DNA of 28,051 nt from assembly GCA_016550425.1 (NCBI GenBank), contig JABXGS010000183.1, forward strand, positions 1 through 28,051. The letters run 5' to 3'. The notes under the pieces are model-generated. The model made no database searches and had not been told where the DNA came from. It was given only the letters and a program-made list of their open reading frames with translations. Below, piece after piece: positions 1-8,375 of the stretch (its first letter is position 1; each line of letters begins with the position of its first letter). Both the position numbers and the translations under genes were made by a program. The stretch is from an archaeon. GTDB lineage: Archaea; Asgardarchaeota; Hermodarchaeia; Hermodarchaeales; Hermodarchaeaceae.

Positions 1-39
1 AATGAGAATGAGAGTTGTTGCTGTTGTTTCGTCTGACAT
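1..39 (-). CDS. 5' end of an unidentified gene (partial)
   Basis: A minus-strand ATG at 39-37 opens a frame reading MSDETTATTLILI that stays open to the window edge. It is preceded by a clear Shine-Dalgarno-like GGAGGA about 10 bases upstream (minus strand), which is why I call it a start. Only 13 codons are visible, so the product cannot be named. It lies about 100 bases downstream of the amidohydrolase gene in the same orientation and could be co-transcribed with it. Confidence 0.45.
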   Translation of the reverse strand, partial: MSDETTATTLILI

Positions 40-141
40 GGGAAGGAAATCCTCCGAATCATGTAAGAGTGGAGAGCATTTGTTGCCGGAGTTTATCTTA
101 ATTAAGCCTTTGCGATATTTCAGGTTCTCTTTGGCTAGGAA

Positions 142-1101
142 TTAGAATGCAAACAGACGTTGTCCATTTTCCCAATACAAATCCCTAAGTACGTTATCCG
201 GCAGATTAAGACCATTAATGAATGTGCCTCCGCTTGCTTCAGTATCAGCATCAGGGAAAGGAAGAGGAGTATTTCTTTCAGTGGTTTCCCACAGTATTCG
301 CTGGGCAATATACCTTGCTTTGTAAGGAGACAAAGTTGCGCGTTTGTCCCAGGATTTGTTTGCGTTTAATGTTGTATCGGTTCCGAAGAGGATGCGTTTG
401 GAAAACCGGATAAGAAAATTCCGAGCTGCATCAGGATCTTTGCTCAGTTCACGAGCCATCCAGCGAGAAGATGCCGTATCAACAACAATATTATCAAAGG
501 TTTCGAACCACGTGGCGAGACGAGGTAAGCGGTGGATTTCTGGTTGCGCACCGAAATGGGCAAGTTGAAATTGAAGTTTGGGATTGTTCGCTATGAGCGT
601 TTCTAATTCATCGAGATGCGCATCCTTTGTACCAAAGACTTCAGTATTCGCGTAATTGGTAGCATAATAGGTATCCGGATCGGACATATGAAGAAGTAAA
701 GGAAACCCTTCAGCAGCAAGTTTATCAAAAATAGGCTGATAGCGCTCATCGGTAATTCGAAAGTCGGCTTCATAATTTTTGAAGTAGTTACGCCAACCCG
801 GAGCCGCCCACATCTTCGCCAGCGAGAACCCGTTTTCACGCATCTGATCAATTTCAGAGAGAACAAAATCAATTTTTGAACCGATGATATTCTGGGTTGA
901 CAAATACTTGGCAAACACAAATTTTCCCGGATAATGTTGTTCAGTAAAATTCCGAACCGCAGTGAGATGAGCGATTACTAGCTGGGATTTGATTCCGAGT
1001 GTCTCTTGTTCTTCAATAGTTTGGTTGGTATTAGTGGTTTCCCAGACATGGGTATGAGCATCAAAAATTGGACCTTTATATTTGAAAGAGTGACCTTGCA
1101 A
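142..1101 (-). CDS. Amidohydrolase-family (amidohydrolase 2) metal-dependent hydrolase
   Basis: A 319-residue protein with the hallmarks of the amidohydrolase-2 TIM-barrel family: an N-terminal DAHTHV motif (H16, H18), a strand-end LLLHMSD (H138), QLAHFGA (H182) and ILFGTDTT (D242). These are the expected metal and catalytic residues, all in the right order. Members of this family are cytoplasmic hydrolases or decarboxylases acting on small ring or carboxylic substrates; the substrate here cannot be told. The start is TTG at 1101. A stop codon lies two codons upstream and no ATG occurs before the metal motif, so TTG is the only reasonable start. The length fits the family. The next gene downstream (start at 39) is in the same orientation. 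Confidence 0.85.
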   Translation of the reverse strand: MQGHSFKYKGPIFDAHTHVWETTNTNQTIEEQETLGIKSQLVIAHLTAVRNFTEQHYPGKFVFAKYLSTQNIIGSKIDFVLSEIDQMRENGFSLAKMWAAPGWRNYFKNYEADFRITDERYQPIFDKLAAEGFPLLLHMSDPDTYYATNYANTEVFGTKDAHLDELETLIANNPKLQFQLAHFGAQPEIHRLPRLATWFETFDNIVVDTASSRWMARELSKDPDAARNFLIRFSKRILFGTDTTLNANKSWDKRATLSPYKARYIAQRILWETTERNTPLPFPDADTEASGGTFINGLNLPDNVLRDLYWENGQRLFAF

Positions 1102-1207
1102 TTGCTAAATCGCCAGGGAACAATTCGGGGGGAGTGGAAAAGTGTGTTGGATTGTACTAATCCGTTGGATTCAGGTTAAAATTCGAAAATACGTTAAGCG
1201 AATACTC

Positions 1208-1534
1208 TTAGTCACCACGTGGATTTAAGGAGACGGGTTCAAACATCAAGACATATGAGGGTTCAAGGCTTTTGGGAGAATGCTCGACGCCTCGAGGAAT
1301 CACGGTCATTTTTCCTTCCGTTAGAGTCAGATCAGGCTGTCCTTTTATACGAATGGTTATTTTCCCTTTCAAAATGAAGAAGAGTTCGTCAGCATTGGTG
1401 TGTTTGTGCATGGGAAACTCTCCATCGAAAAGAGCTAGCCGAATCACCTGATTATTTACTCGGGCAATTTCCTGAGGGTTCCAGGGTTGTTTCATTTGCT
1501 TGACATGTTCCCAAATGTCAATGATTGAAGTCAT
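1208..1534 (-). CDS. Small single-domain cupin protein
   Basis: 108 residues from the ATG at 1534. That ATG is preceded by GAGGA about 8 bases upstream; longer in-frame starts up to 1612 would run into the gene upstream, so I prefer the short form. Both cupin motifs are present: motif 1 reads G-x4-HKH-x4-E-x6-G (H43, H45, E50) and motif 2 is PRGVEH (H85). The metal-binding set is therefore complete. Single-domain cupins of this size bind a metal and can be isomerases, dioxygenases or sensors; the specific role is unknown. It lies about 50 bases downstream of a small membrane protein on the same strand and is probably co-transcribed with it. Confidence 0.85.
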   Translation of the reverse strand: MTSIIDIWEHVKQMKQPWNPQEIARVNNQVIRLALFDGEFPMHKHTNADELFFILKGKITIRIKGQPDLTLTEGKMTVIPRGVEHSPKSLEPSYVLMFEPVSLNPRGD

Positions 1535-1581
1535 GATCTTTGTCCTCGAGCCGTGGATACTGATTGTGTTGTGTCCATTCC

Positions 1582-1986
1582 TTATGTTCGCTTCGGTTCT
1601 GGTCGGCTGCAAAGGTTAATGAAAGCACCTAAGGCACCCAAAAAGATGGCGAATAAAGTGATGCTCATGAATGCGCCGAACAGCGAGATGACACCGCCAT
1701 AAGGCCATGATTTCTCGAAATAAATGATTGCAGCGCCTCCATACATGAGAAGCACTCCAATGACAATGATAACGTCGAGAATGAGATAGTTATAGATTTG
1801 GAATCCCATCCAAGGTGGAATTGAGGGAAGAAACACAAAGAGCTGAAGATAAACGCTGTAAATAATATTCATCGTTGCAATTAGGGCACCAAAAAAAACG
1901 AGTCCAAACGCAATATAACTTGAGGCAGAACGTGATTTAGCTTCAAGAGATACAGCAGTTGTAGGAACGAAAGGTAATTCGGTCAA
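1582..1986 (-). CDS. Small multi-pass membrane protein, unknown function
   Basis: 134 residues with an N-terminal soluble segment of about 20 residues and then three or four hydrophobic helices: about 24-55, 66-88 and 95-125. I do not recognise a family. The start is TTG at 1986, with GGTGA seven bases upstream as a plausible ribosome binding site; no ATG occurs until inside the first membrane helix. The C-terminus is short, basic and probably cytoplasmic (RPEPKRT). It precedes the cupin gene on the same strand. Confidence 0.65.
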   Translation of the reverse strand: MTELPFVPTTAVSLEAKSRSASSYIAFGLVFFGALIATMNIIYSVYLQLFVFLPSIPPWMGFQIYNYLILDVIIVIGVLLMYGGAAIIYFEKSWPYGGVISLFGAFMSITLFAIFLGALGAFINLCSRPEPKRT

Positions 1987-2177
1987 AAGGGATTCACCGT
2001 TGATGAACCAGTTATTCTGAACTTAAATTCTCGGTTGCCTGCAAATAAGCGCCTCGATGTCCACCAGATTCCGAACCAACTCGTTCTCAAAAATGTCTAA
2101 ACAGATCATTTTTGTGTCTAATTTTTGACCGACCGATTTCCGAGCATATTTGTTAAATCATTCCGAGAATAGAACCG

Positions 2178-3116
2178 ATGGTGCGTATGCAAAAGCAAAT
2201 TTTAATTTCAAATGGATACCGACCCGTATTGCTCTTTAATTTTCTTTTTCTGTTTCTCTTGCTTTGTCTCATCGGTGGACCCCATAGGCTAGTTACTGGC
2301 CAGCAGTCTACAAATCTTTCAGGGGTTCCTGTTGCAGTTTACACTGGCGGACATTCAGATGAGAATTTAGCAAGCCGAACAGCATTAATTCATCTGCTGG
2401 AATGGTTGGACGCAGACCTGACTTTACTTTCACCAGAAGGCGTACTGAATGGTTCATTGGACGAGCAAGCAATGTTTGTTATGCCCGGAATCTCTCCCTA
2501 CACTCTACGCGATGAAATGACACCCGTATGTTATGATATCATTCGAAACTTCATTGCTTCTGGTGGAGCCTATATTGGAATCTATGGTGGAACCTTCTTT
2601 GAGTGGACCCATTTCGAACTCTTTAATATAGAACTTCAAAACTACCTGCCTGAACTTCCTGCTGGAAAGAACCTTGTTACGGTGAACATCCACAAGAACG
2701 GAACTGGACCTGACCTATCAGCACTTCCGAATTCGTATCAGATACTAAGTTGGACGGGAAGTTATTTCGATGCCCCAGACATGTCCCATGTAACCACGAT
2801 TGCAAGCTACGCCCTCAATGATCTACCTTGTATGGTTTCTTTCAGGTATGGTAGTGGAGCCGTGTTTCTTTCCAGCCCCCATCCAGAAATCGAAGAAGGT
2901 GATATTCGGGACGGGACAACTTTCCAGGATGGATTGAATGATCCCGACTCTGAATGGAATCTAATGCGAATTATTGCATGCTGGTTGATTGATACTGCCA
3001 GAGTTACACCAAGTAACCCAAATCCAATATTTGTGGTTACCCTAGCGATCGTTTCAATAATTGTAATTGTTATTGTTGCTTCAGTGCTCTATTGGAAAAG
3101 ACTTCGAGTTAAGTAA
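2178..3116 (+). CDS. Membrane-anchored extracellular GATase-like (BPL_N-type) protein lacking the nucleophile
   Basis: 312 residues: an N-terminal hydrophobic signal or anchor (about 18-34), an external domain (about 48-275) and a C-terminal membrane helix (about 283-306) followed by a basic tail. The external domain resembles the class I glutamine-amidotransferase-like fold of the BPL_N family: VAVYTGGHS near the start, FVMPGISPY, GGAYIGIYGG as the nucleophile elbow, and FLSSPHPE carrying the usual His-x-Glu (H235, E237). At the elbow the expected Cys is Tyr (Y136), so normal Cys-dependent hydrolysis is unlikely and a binding role is more probable. The start ATG could also be the one three codons later. 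It converges on the TspO-like gene. Confidence 0.65.
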   Translation: MVRMQKQILISNGYRPVLLFNFLFLFLLLCLIGGPHRLVTGQQSTNLSGVPVAVYTGGHSDENLASRTALIHLLEWLDADLTLLSPEGVLNGSLDEQAMFVMPGISPYTLRDEMTPVCYDIIRNFIASGGAYIGIYGGTFFEWTHFELFNIELQNYLPELPAGKNLVTVNIHKNGTGPDLSALPNSYQILSWTGSYFDAPDMSHVTTIASYALNDLPCMVSFRYGSGAVFLSSPHPEIEEGDIRDGTTFQDGLNDPDSEWNLMRIIACWLIDTARVTPSNPNPIFVVTLAIVSIIVIVIVASVLYWKRLRVK

Positions 3117-3135
3117 AATGAACTTGTGACTAGTT

Positions 3136-3178
3136 GGAATTTCCAGTTTAAAATCTGGAAATCCGCCTGATAGTGCGG
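3136..3178. terminator. Two adjacent hairpins between convergent genes
   Basis: Arms GGAATTTCCAG (3136-3146) and CTGGAAATCC (3155-3164) pair over 10 bp with one bulged A and an AT-rich 8-base loop. A second short hairpin, CCGC/GCGG, follows at 3163-3178. They sit in the 85-base gap between two convergent genes, where a shared terminator is expected. There is no strong T-run, so the terminator role is inferred. Confidence 0.4.
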
Positions 3179-3201
3179 CAGTTGAGATAATGGAACTAGG
3201 T

Positions 3202-4020
3202 TTATTCAGGTCCTTTGTAGTATTGGATAAGGTTGGATTTCTTTAGATATGGAATGAGGATCATTCCGATAACTAAGATGATTGCTATGGTAATGGCTGA
3301 GTAGAAGATGATGGGGACAGTAATCCATTTCACTCCAATTCCAGCTCCTGCCCATAGGAAGACTAGAGCAAACCCATAATCGCGGCGAAGATAGACCATG
3401 AGCAATGCGAGAAATACTGCTACGAAGAGCATGGCAGCAGTAGCAAGATGTTGAGTTTCAGTAGGAATGGCTGGAACTAAGATGTTAATGGAGGAGGCGA
3501 TAGCCGCAACGGTGGCGACGGAAATCCATCCAAGATAGACGCTGAAATGCAGATGCACGGCTAGCTTCTCGTTTCGTGGCATTTTTTCTACTCCAACACC
3601 TAACCGGATGTAGGCTAGTAATAGCATTAGGAATACGACTATTAGGAGTACAAGGGATGCTAGGAAGAAAGGTGGATTTGCCACCATGAAAGCGTAGGAG
3701 TAGTGGAAGACAAAAATCCAGCCGATATTGGCTAGTCCGCCAAGGAAGTAGAAGAGATTGATTTTTTGGAGGTAATCTTCGCTTCGTTGACTCGGTCGGG
3801 CTTGATAGATCATGAAGATTATGGCTTGGATGTAGATGATGAACCAGATAGAGAATACGTACCCAGCAGGGGTGAAGAAGTTCGGGTAAGAATCAGAAAC
3901 CTGCCCGGTATTTACTCCAAAGATAGGAAGTGCATTTGCAAGAATGTTAACGATAATCACTGAAATGACTGTGATGATGTTTAAGACCTGAAAAAGTAGG
4001 TAACTTCTTTTTTCAGTCAT
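3202..4020 (-). CDS. TspO/MBR-related (tryptophan-rich sensory protein-like) membrane protein
   Basis: 272 residues, mostly hydrophobic, with about seven or eight membrane helices. The segment NALP-x-FG-x-NTG ... YPNFFTPAGYVFSIW (about 29-60) matches the signature of the longer bacterial and archaeal TspO-related proteins, usually annotated tryptophan-rich sensory protein. Classical TspO has five helices and about 160 residues, so this is the extended type with extra C-terminal helices. Function in this long subgroup is not established; tetrapyrrole or small-ligand binding would be a family-based guess. The ATG at 4020 gives MTEKRSY and a short cytoplasmic N-terminus. The gene stands alone, divergent from the propeller-like secreted protein. 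Confidence 0.7.
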   Translation of the reverse strand: MTEKRSYLLFQVLNIITVISVIIVNILANALPIFGVNTGQVSDSYPNFFTPAGYVFSIWFIIYIQAIIFMIYQARPSQRSEDYLQKINLFYFLGGLANIGWIFVFHYSYAFMVANPPFFLASLVLLIVVFLMLLLAYIRLGVGVEKMPRNEKLAVHLHFSVYLGWISVATVAAIASSINILVPAIPTETQHLATAAMLFVAVFLALLMVYLRRDYGFALVFLWAGAGIGVKWITVPIIFYSAITIAIILVIGMILIPYLKKSNLIQYYKGPE

Positions 4021-4148
4021 GGCGCGACTTGTAACGTTTTTCCTTATAACTCTAGAAGGTGTTATGATTGGCGAGGACTGCCGGAATCCCTAAACTTTAA
4101 GAACGCAGCGCGGTAGTCTTGCCACTCATCTTACTGTGGACCGAATCT

Positions 4149-5513
4149 ATGAAAGCAAAGGTCGTATCCGCTTCATTTGGCTGCTTAATCTGCTTAATTG
4201 TCCTTTTTGCACCCATAACATATGCAAGCAGCACTCAACTTCCTATCGGATCTGATGTGATATGGCATACTACTTTTGGAGGAACGCTTGCTGATTATGG
4301 AAATGACATAATTGAAAGACAGACTGGTGGATATGTGATTGTGGGTGGAACTTTGAGTTCAGGTATCACCCATACTGACCTGTTGCTTGTTGGTTGCGAT
4401 TGGAATGGGAACGAACTATGGAATCAGACAATTGGTGGTCCTAATGATGATGTTGGCTATGCAATAATCGAATGCACGGGAGGAGGATTCGCAATGACAG
4501 GATATTCGCGTAGCAATCCGTCCGGTCGTTCTGATGCATGGTTGGTGCGGACGACAGCAGATGGAACACATCTGTGGAATCGTTCGTTTGGCGGACTTGA
4601 TAATGACCAAGGCTTTGACATAATTGAAGTCGCAGCAGGCGGTTTTGCACTTGTTGGGAGCACGCGAAGTTATGGATCCGAAGACCCAATCACCCACCTA
4701 CAAACCTATGACATTTGGTTGATTCGAACTGATGCAATGGGCAATATATTGTGGAACCGAACTTATGGCCAAACCGGTGATGACATTGGTCGAACACTAG
4801 TTGAGTTAAGTGATGGCGGATTTCTTCTTCTCGGGGAGATTAACAGTAGCTTCGCCACTCTTGATCATTCTGGGCAATATACCGAATACCACCCCGATGC
4901 ATGGCTTATCCGCACCAACCAAATGGGCGAGCAAATATGGAATCAGACTTATGGTGGCGAATCAAATGACTTCATCCGTTCAGCTGTGATAAATGAGGAT
5001 GGAGGATTCACCATTGTTGGCTTCACGAACAGCTATAGTACTTCGACCTATGATGGCTGGCTTCTGTTCACCGCTAGCGACAGTACCGAGGAAAACAGAA
5101 TAACATATGGAAGTCATGCTGACGATTATTTCCGAACTCTCCTAGAATGTGAATCGGATGGATATGCGTTGATTGGTTACACGTATCTCTCGTCTTCAGC
5201 AGACCTTTGGCTGACTCGGACGAACGTTCACGGCGTCCCCCTTTGGGCACGCGTTTTTGGCGGTCTGGAAGACGATGTTATTAGAGGAGGAATCCGAAGT
5301 CAGGGTAATTTCATTCTAGTCGGATATACATTTAGTTTTGGTGCAGGTTCACGGGATGTCTGGTTAGTAAAAATCGCTGATGAAGTCCCCTTAGTAAATC
5401 CCTTCCTTACAGCATTTCCAATTATACTAGTCGTGTCTGGAATTGTACTGATTGCTGTATTTTTAATTTCTAGCTATATACTTTATAGATGGCGAACGAA
5501 TCGAATTTCATAA
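4149..5513 (+). CDS. Secreted seven-repeat propeller-like protein with C-terminal membrane anchor
   Basis: 454 residues from the ATG at 4149. An upstream TTG at 4119 would add ten residues and spoil a clean signal peptide (MKAKVVSASFGCLICLIV). The body consists of seven repeats of roughly 50-60 residues, each with W-x-(R/Q)-(T/S)-(Y/F/I)-GG, D(D/Y)-x-G, a GGF-x-(L/I)-x-G core and D-x-WL-x-(R/K)T. Examples are WNRSFGG, WNRTYGQ and WNQTYGG. Such repeats are common in archaeal surface proteins and are compatible with a seven-bladed beta-propeller. A membrane helix (about residues 420-444) and a short basic tail anchor it facing outside. N-x-S/T sequons are frequent. Ligand and role are unknown. 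Its stop is 17 bases from that of the convergent M20 peptidase gene. Confidence 0.75.
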   Translation: MKAKVVSASFGCLICLIVLFAPITYASSTQLPIGSDVIWHTTFGGTLADYGNDIIERQTGGYVIVGGTLSSGITHTDLLLVGCDWNGNELWNQTIGGPNDDVGYAIIECTGGGFAMTGYSRSNPSGRSDAWLVRTTADGTHLWNRSFGGLDNDQGFDIIEVAAGGFALVGSTRSYGSEDPITHLQTYDIWLIRTDAMGNILWNRTYGQTGDDIGRTLVELSDGGFLLLGEINSSFATLDHSGQYTEYHPDAWLIRTNQMGEQIWNQTYGGESNDFIRSAVINEDGGFTIVGFTNSYSTSTYDGWLLFTASDSTEENRITYGSHADDYFRTLLECESDGYALIGYTYLSSSADLWLTRTNVHGVPLWARVFGGLEDDVIRGGIRSQGNFILVGYTFSFGAGSRDVWLVKIADEVPLVNPFLTAFPIILVVSGIVLIAVFLISSYILYRWRTNRIS

Positions 5514-5530
5514 TGAACTATGGTTTTGAA

Positions 5531-6880
5531 TCACCATTTGCCCATAAGGTCCATAATCACAACCAGTCGTTGCATAGCCTTGACAAAGTTATCTACGGGT
5601 ACACTTTCGTTAGGTGAATGAGCACGAGAGTTATAATCTCCAATACCAATTGAGACCATAGGCACATATTCTTTGAATAGGTAAAGTGGACCTGAGCCTG
5701 GACAGGTAGGATGGATTCGTATGGGGTGGCCAAAAACTGCTTCATTAGCCTTGCTAATGATTTTGACGAAGGGATGGTCCACAGGAGTTTTAGCAGCCGG
5801 GTAGCCTTCGTACCATGCGATTTTGACATCAGTGAATCCATGGTTATTAAGATGGGTTCGGAGCTTTCCGACGATATCCTTGGGCTGTTGGTTCTCAACC
5901 AACCGAAAATCAATTTTCGCTGAAGCTTTAGCAGGTAGAACAGTCATTGAGCCTGCTTCCTGGTAACCACTAGTCAAACCGTCGATGCTAAGATGAGGTT
6001 GGTAATAATAGGCTTCACGAAGAGCATCACCTTCATAGTGTGCAACAAAGCCATCGATACCATAGAATTTCTGCCGGGCTTCTTCTTCGAAATTAATCTT
6101 TGAGATGAATTTCTTTTCTGCATCCGTCATCGGGACAACGTCATCATAAAAACCCTTGATTTGAATCCGTTCAGTTTCATCCTTTAATGAACTGAGGGCC
6201 CATACTAAACGAAAGGGTGCTGATGGGAGAATTGCAGAGTTACTGGAATGTGCGTCATGAGAAAGCCGTTCAACTTCCAATTGCACGTATAAGATTCCCT
6301 TTAGCCCTAACCAGGCTTCTTGGGTTCCATCATATCCAGCGCTGCCGAATTCCCAAATTCCGCCATCAGCTTTGAGGAATTCATGATGTTTTCTAGTGAA
6401 ATCGGGGAGGTTGGGGCTGCTGATTTCCTCTTCACCTTCAATTACAAATTTGATATTTACTGGAGGCTCCACGCCAGCATCCTTGAATGCGTTCACTGCC
6501 CAAATCCGTGAAATCGTATCTCCCTTATTGTCCGCAATTCCCCGAGCATAAAATCGACCTTCACGAATCTCCGGGTCAAAGGGCGGGGAAACCCAGAGAT
6601 CGAAGGGTTCAGCGGGTTGCACATCATAATGATCATAGAAAAGGAGTGTTCGTTTCGCGCCGACATCTAAGAAGCCGGTGACAACAGGGGCTCCGGAGGT
6701 AGAGTGTAATTCTGAGGGGATTCCAGCGTCATTGAGCATTTTTTGTACAAGTTCTGCGGTTTCTTCGATTCCTTTTCCTTGCGCAGCCACTGTTGGGATG
6801 CTGCAGATTTTTTTCGCTGCATCAAGTGCCTTGTCGGCGTTTTGATCGATTTTTTCCAATACCTGACTAACCATTGACAT
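5531..6880 (-). CDS. M20-family metallopeptidase (dipeptidase/CNDP-like)
   Basis: 449 residues from the ATG at 6880; a second ATG two codons on (6874) has better spacing to an AGGG upstream and may be the real start. The frame extends further upstream, but that would overlap the divergent lysine-ketoglutarate reductase gene and adds unrelated sequence. Zinc-peptidase landmarks are in order: FYDHYDVQPA (H84, D86), ARGIADNKG (D117), the catalytic IEGEEE (about 148-152), and a C-terminal His in SRAHSPNE. The YDVQP context is typical of the CNDP/ArgE/DapE-like branch that splits dipeptides or N-acyl amino acids in the cytoplasm. Length is normal and there is no signal peptide. The exact substrate is unknown. 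Confidence 0.85.
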   Translation of the reverse strand: MSMVSQVLEKIDQNADKALDAAKKICSIPTVAAQGKGIEETAELVQKMLNDAGIPSELHSTSGAPVVTGFLDVGAKRTLLFYDHYDVQPAEPFDLWVSPPFDPEIREGRFYARGIADNKGDTISRIWAVNAFKDAGVEPPVNIKFVIEGEEEISSPNLPDFTRKHHEFLKADGGIWEFGSAGYDGTQEAWLGLKGILYVQLEVERLSHDAHSSNSAILPSAPFRLVWALSSLKDETERIQIKGFYDDVVPMTDAEKKFISKINFEEEARQKFYGIDGFVAHYEGDALREAYYYQPHLSIDGLTSGYQEAGSMTVLPAKASAKIDFRLVENQQPKDIVGKLRTHLNNHGFTDVKIAWYEGYPAAKTPVDHPFVKIISKANEAVFGHPIRIHPTCPGSGPLYLFKEYVPMVSIGIGDYNSRAHSPNESVPVDNFVKAMQRLVVIMDLMGKW

Positions 6881-7027
6881 TAACCCTAAACTAAAGAGTG
6901 GAAACTTTGTCTTTAATGTTGTAGCTTGTTCTGAGAACCACTGGGGGCGTTTCCTTGCGCAGGCATCAGACTTTTCTACTTGCGAGCTTAACCGAGGAAC
7001 CTCACCAATAGATATGGATAGATTCCT

Positions 7028-8338
7028 ATGGCGAAGAAAGTTGGTATCCGCCGTGAAAACAAAGACTTTGAACTGCGAACTCCCATCGTTCCCAAGGACG
7101 TTGAAGAGCTGATTAAATCTCATGGCTTTGAATTTGTAGTAGAACCTTCAGAGCAGCGCGCTTTTTCAGAAGCGAGTTACAAGAAGTCGGGAGCGGCAAT
7201 CGCGGATCTTCAGGGTAAGGAAGTTCCGGTCATTTTTGGGATTAAAGAGATTCCCAAAGAGGTTTTTGAACCAGGAAAGGTATACCTGTTTTTCGCGCAC
7301 GTCATCAAAGGTCAAGATTACAACATGGGAATGCTGCGACAAATTCTTGATGTGGGGGCGACTCTGATTGATTATGAACGAATAGTCGAAGTGGACTCAG
7401 GTCGCCGTTTAGTCTTTTTCGGTAACTGGGCAGGATATGCTGGCATGGCAGAAACCCTTCGTGGATTCGGTGAACGATTAAGGGTGAAGAGTATTAGACC
7501 GAACCCCTTTGCCACCCTCAAACCGACCTACAAGTATTCAGGGATGGATGAGTTACAGGCAGCAATTGAATCCGTTGGAGAGCAAATCCGAACAGAAGGC
7601 TTTGCCAAGGAACTGGCTCCATTGGTAGTTGGGCTCATTGGTTACGGAAATACCTCACGGGGTGCCCAAGCAATCTTCGATATCCTTCCCCACAAACAGA
7701 TAAATCCAGATGAGTTGTCAAATCTTGAACCAAATAACAAACTACTATACAAGGTTGTTTTTCGTGAAGAGGATACTGTCCATTCTATTGATCCATCTGA
7801 TACATTCGAATTACAACATTATTATGCTCATGGCAAGGCGAAGTACCAATCTACCTTTTTCAAGTACCTCCCATACCTCACTGTATTAATGAACTGCATT
7901 TATTGGACTGATAAATATCCTCGCATGATAAGAAAACAAGAACTGAAACATTTATGGGAAGATTTTCAGGGCAATCCACGACTCGTCATTGTTGGAGACA
8001 TCAGTTGTGACATCCATGGTGCTATCGAATTCACTGTGGATTGCACGAAGCCAGATCATCCAACCTTTGTGTACAATCCACTGACAGAAAAAGCAGAATT
8101 GGGTGTAGCTTGGGAAGGCGTGGTCGTAATGGCGGTGGACAACCTTCCTACGGAATTACCACGAGAGGCCTCGAAATCATTTAGTGAAACACTCCAGAGG
8201 TTCATCCCGTCAATTGTGAAAGCTGATTACGCAGTACCGTTTGAGGAATTAGATCTTCCTCCAGAAGTAAAGACTGCTGTTATCGTGTATCAAGGGAAAC
8301 TCACACCTGATTACAAGTATCTCAAAAAGTATTTGTAA
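7028..8338 (+). CDS. Lysine-ketoglutarate reductase (LKR half of AASS-type enzyme)
   Basis: 436 residues resembling the N-terminal (LKR) half of the eukaryotic bifunctional aminoadipic semialdehyde synthase. It belongs to the AlaDH/PNT-like fold: GIRRENKDFELRTPI at the start, FGIKEIP, YLFFAHVIKGQDYN, then GNWAGYAGMAETLRGFG before the nucleotide-binding half (VVGLIGYGNTSRGAQ). LKR condenses lysine with 2-oxoglutarate to saccharopine using NADPH. The partner saccharopine dehydrogenase lies 37 bases downstream on the same strand, so the pair reconstructs the eukaryotic two-domain enzyme as separate genes. The ATG at 7028 has no obvious ribosome binding site. The gene diverges from the M20 peptidase over a 147-base gap. 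Either degradation or use for biosynthesis is possible. Confidence 0.85.
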   Translation: MAKKVGIRRENKDFELRTPIVPKDVEELIKSHGFEFVVEPSEQRAFSEASYKKSGAAIADLQGKEVPVIFGIKEIPKEVFEPGKVYLFFAHVIKGQDYNMGMLRQILDVGATLIDYERIVEVDSGRRLVFFGNWAGYAGMAETLRGFGERLRVKSIRPNPFATLKPTYKYSGMDELQAAIESVGEQIRTEGFAKELAPLVVGLIGYGNTSRGAQAIFDILPHKQINPDELSNLEPNNKLLYKVVFREEDTVHSIDPSDTFELQHYYAHGKAKYQSTFFKYLPYLTVLMNCIYWTDKYPRMIRKQELKHLWEDFQGNPRLVIVGDISCDIHGAIEFTVDCTKPDHPTFVYNPLTEKAELGVAWEGVVVMAVDNLPTELPREASKSFSETLQRFIPSIVKADYAVPFEELDLPPEVKTAVIVYQGKLTPDYKYLKKYL

Positions 8339-8375
8339 CGCAAGAGCACGAAACAATGCCAAGAGGTATCAAGGA

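Noticed and set aside
6881..7123. N-terminal extension of the M20 peptidase frame
   Set aside because: It overlaps the divergent lysine-ketoglutarate reductase start and precedes the family's normal N-terminus; treated as open frame only.
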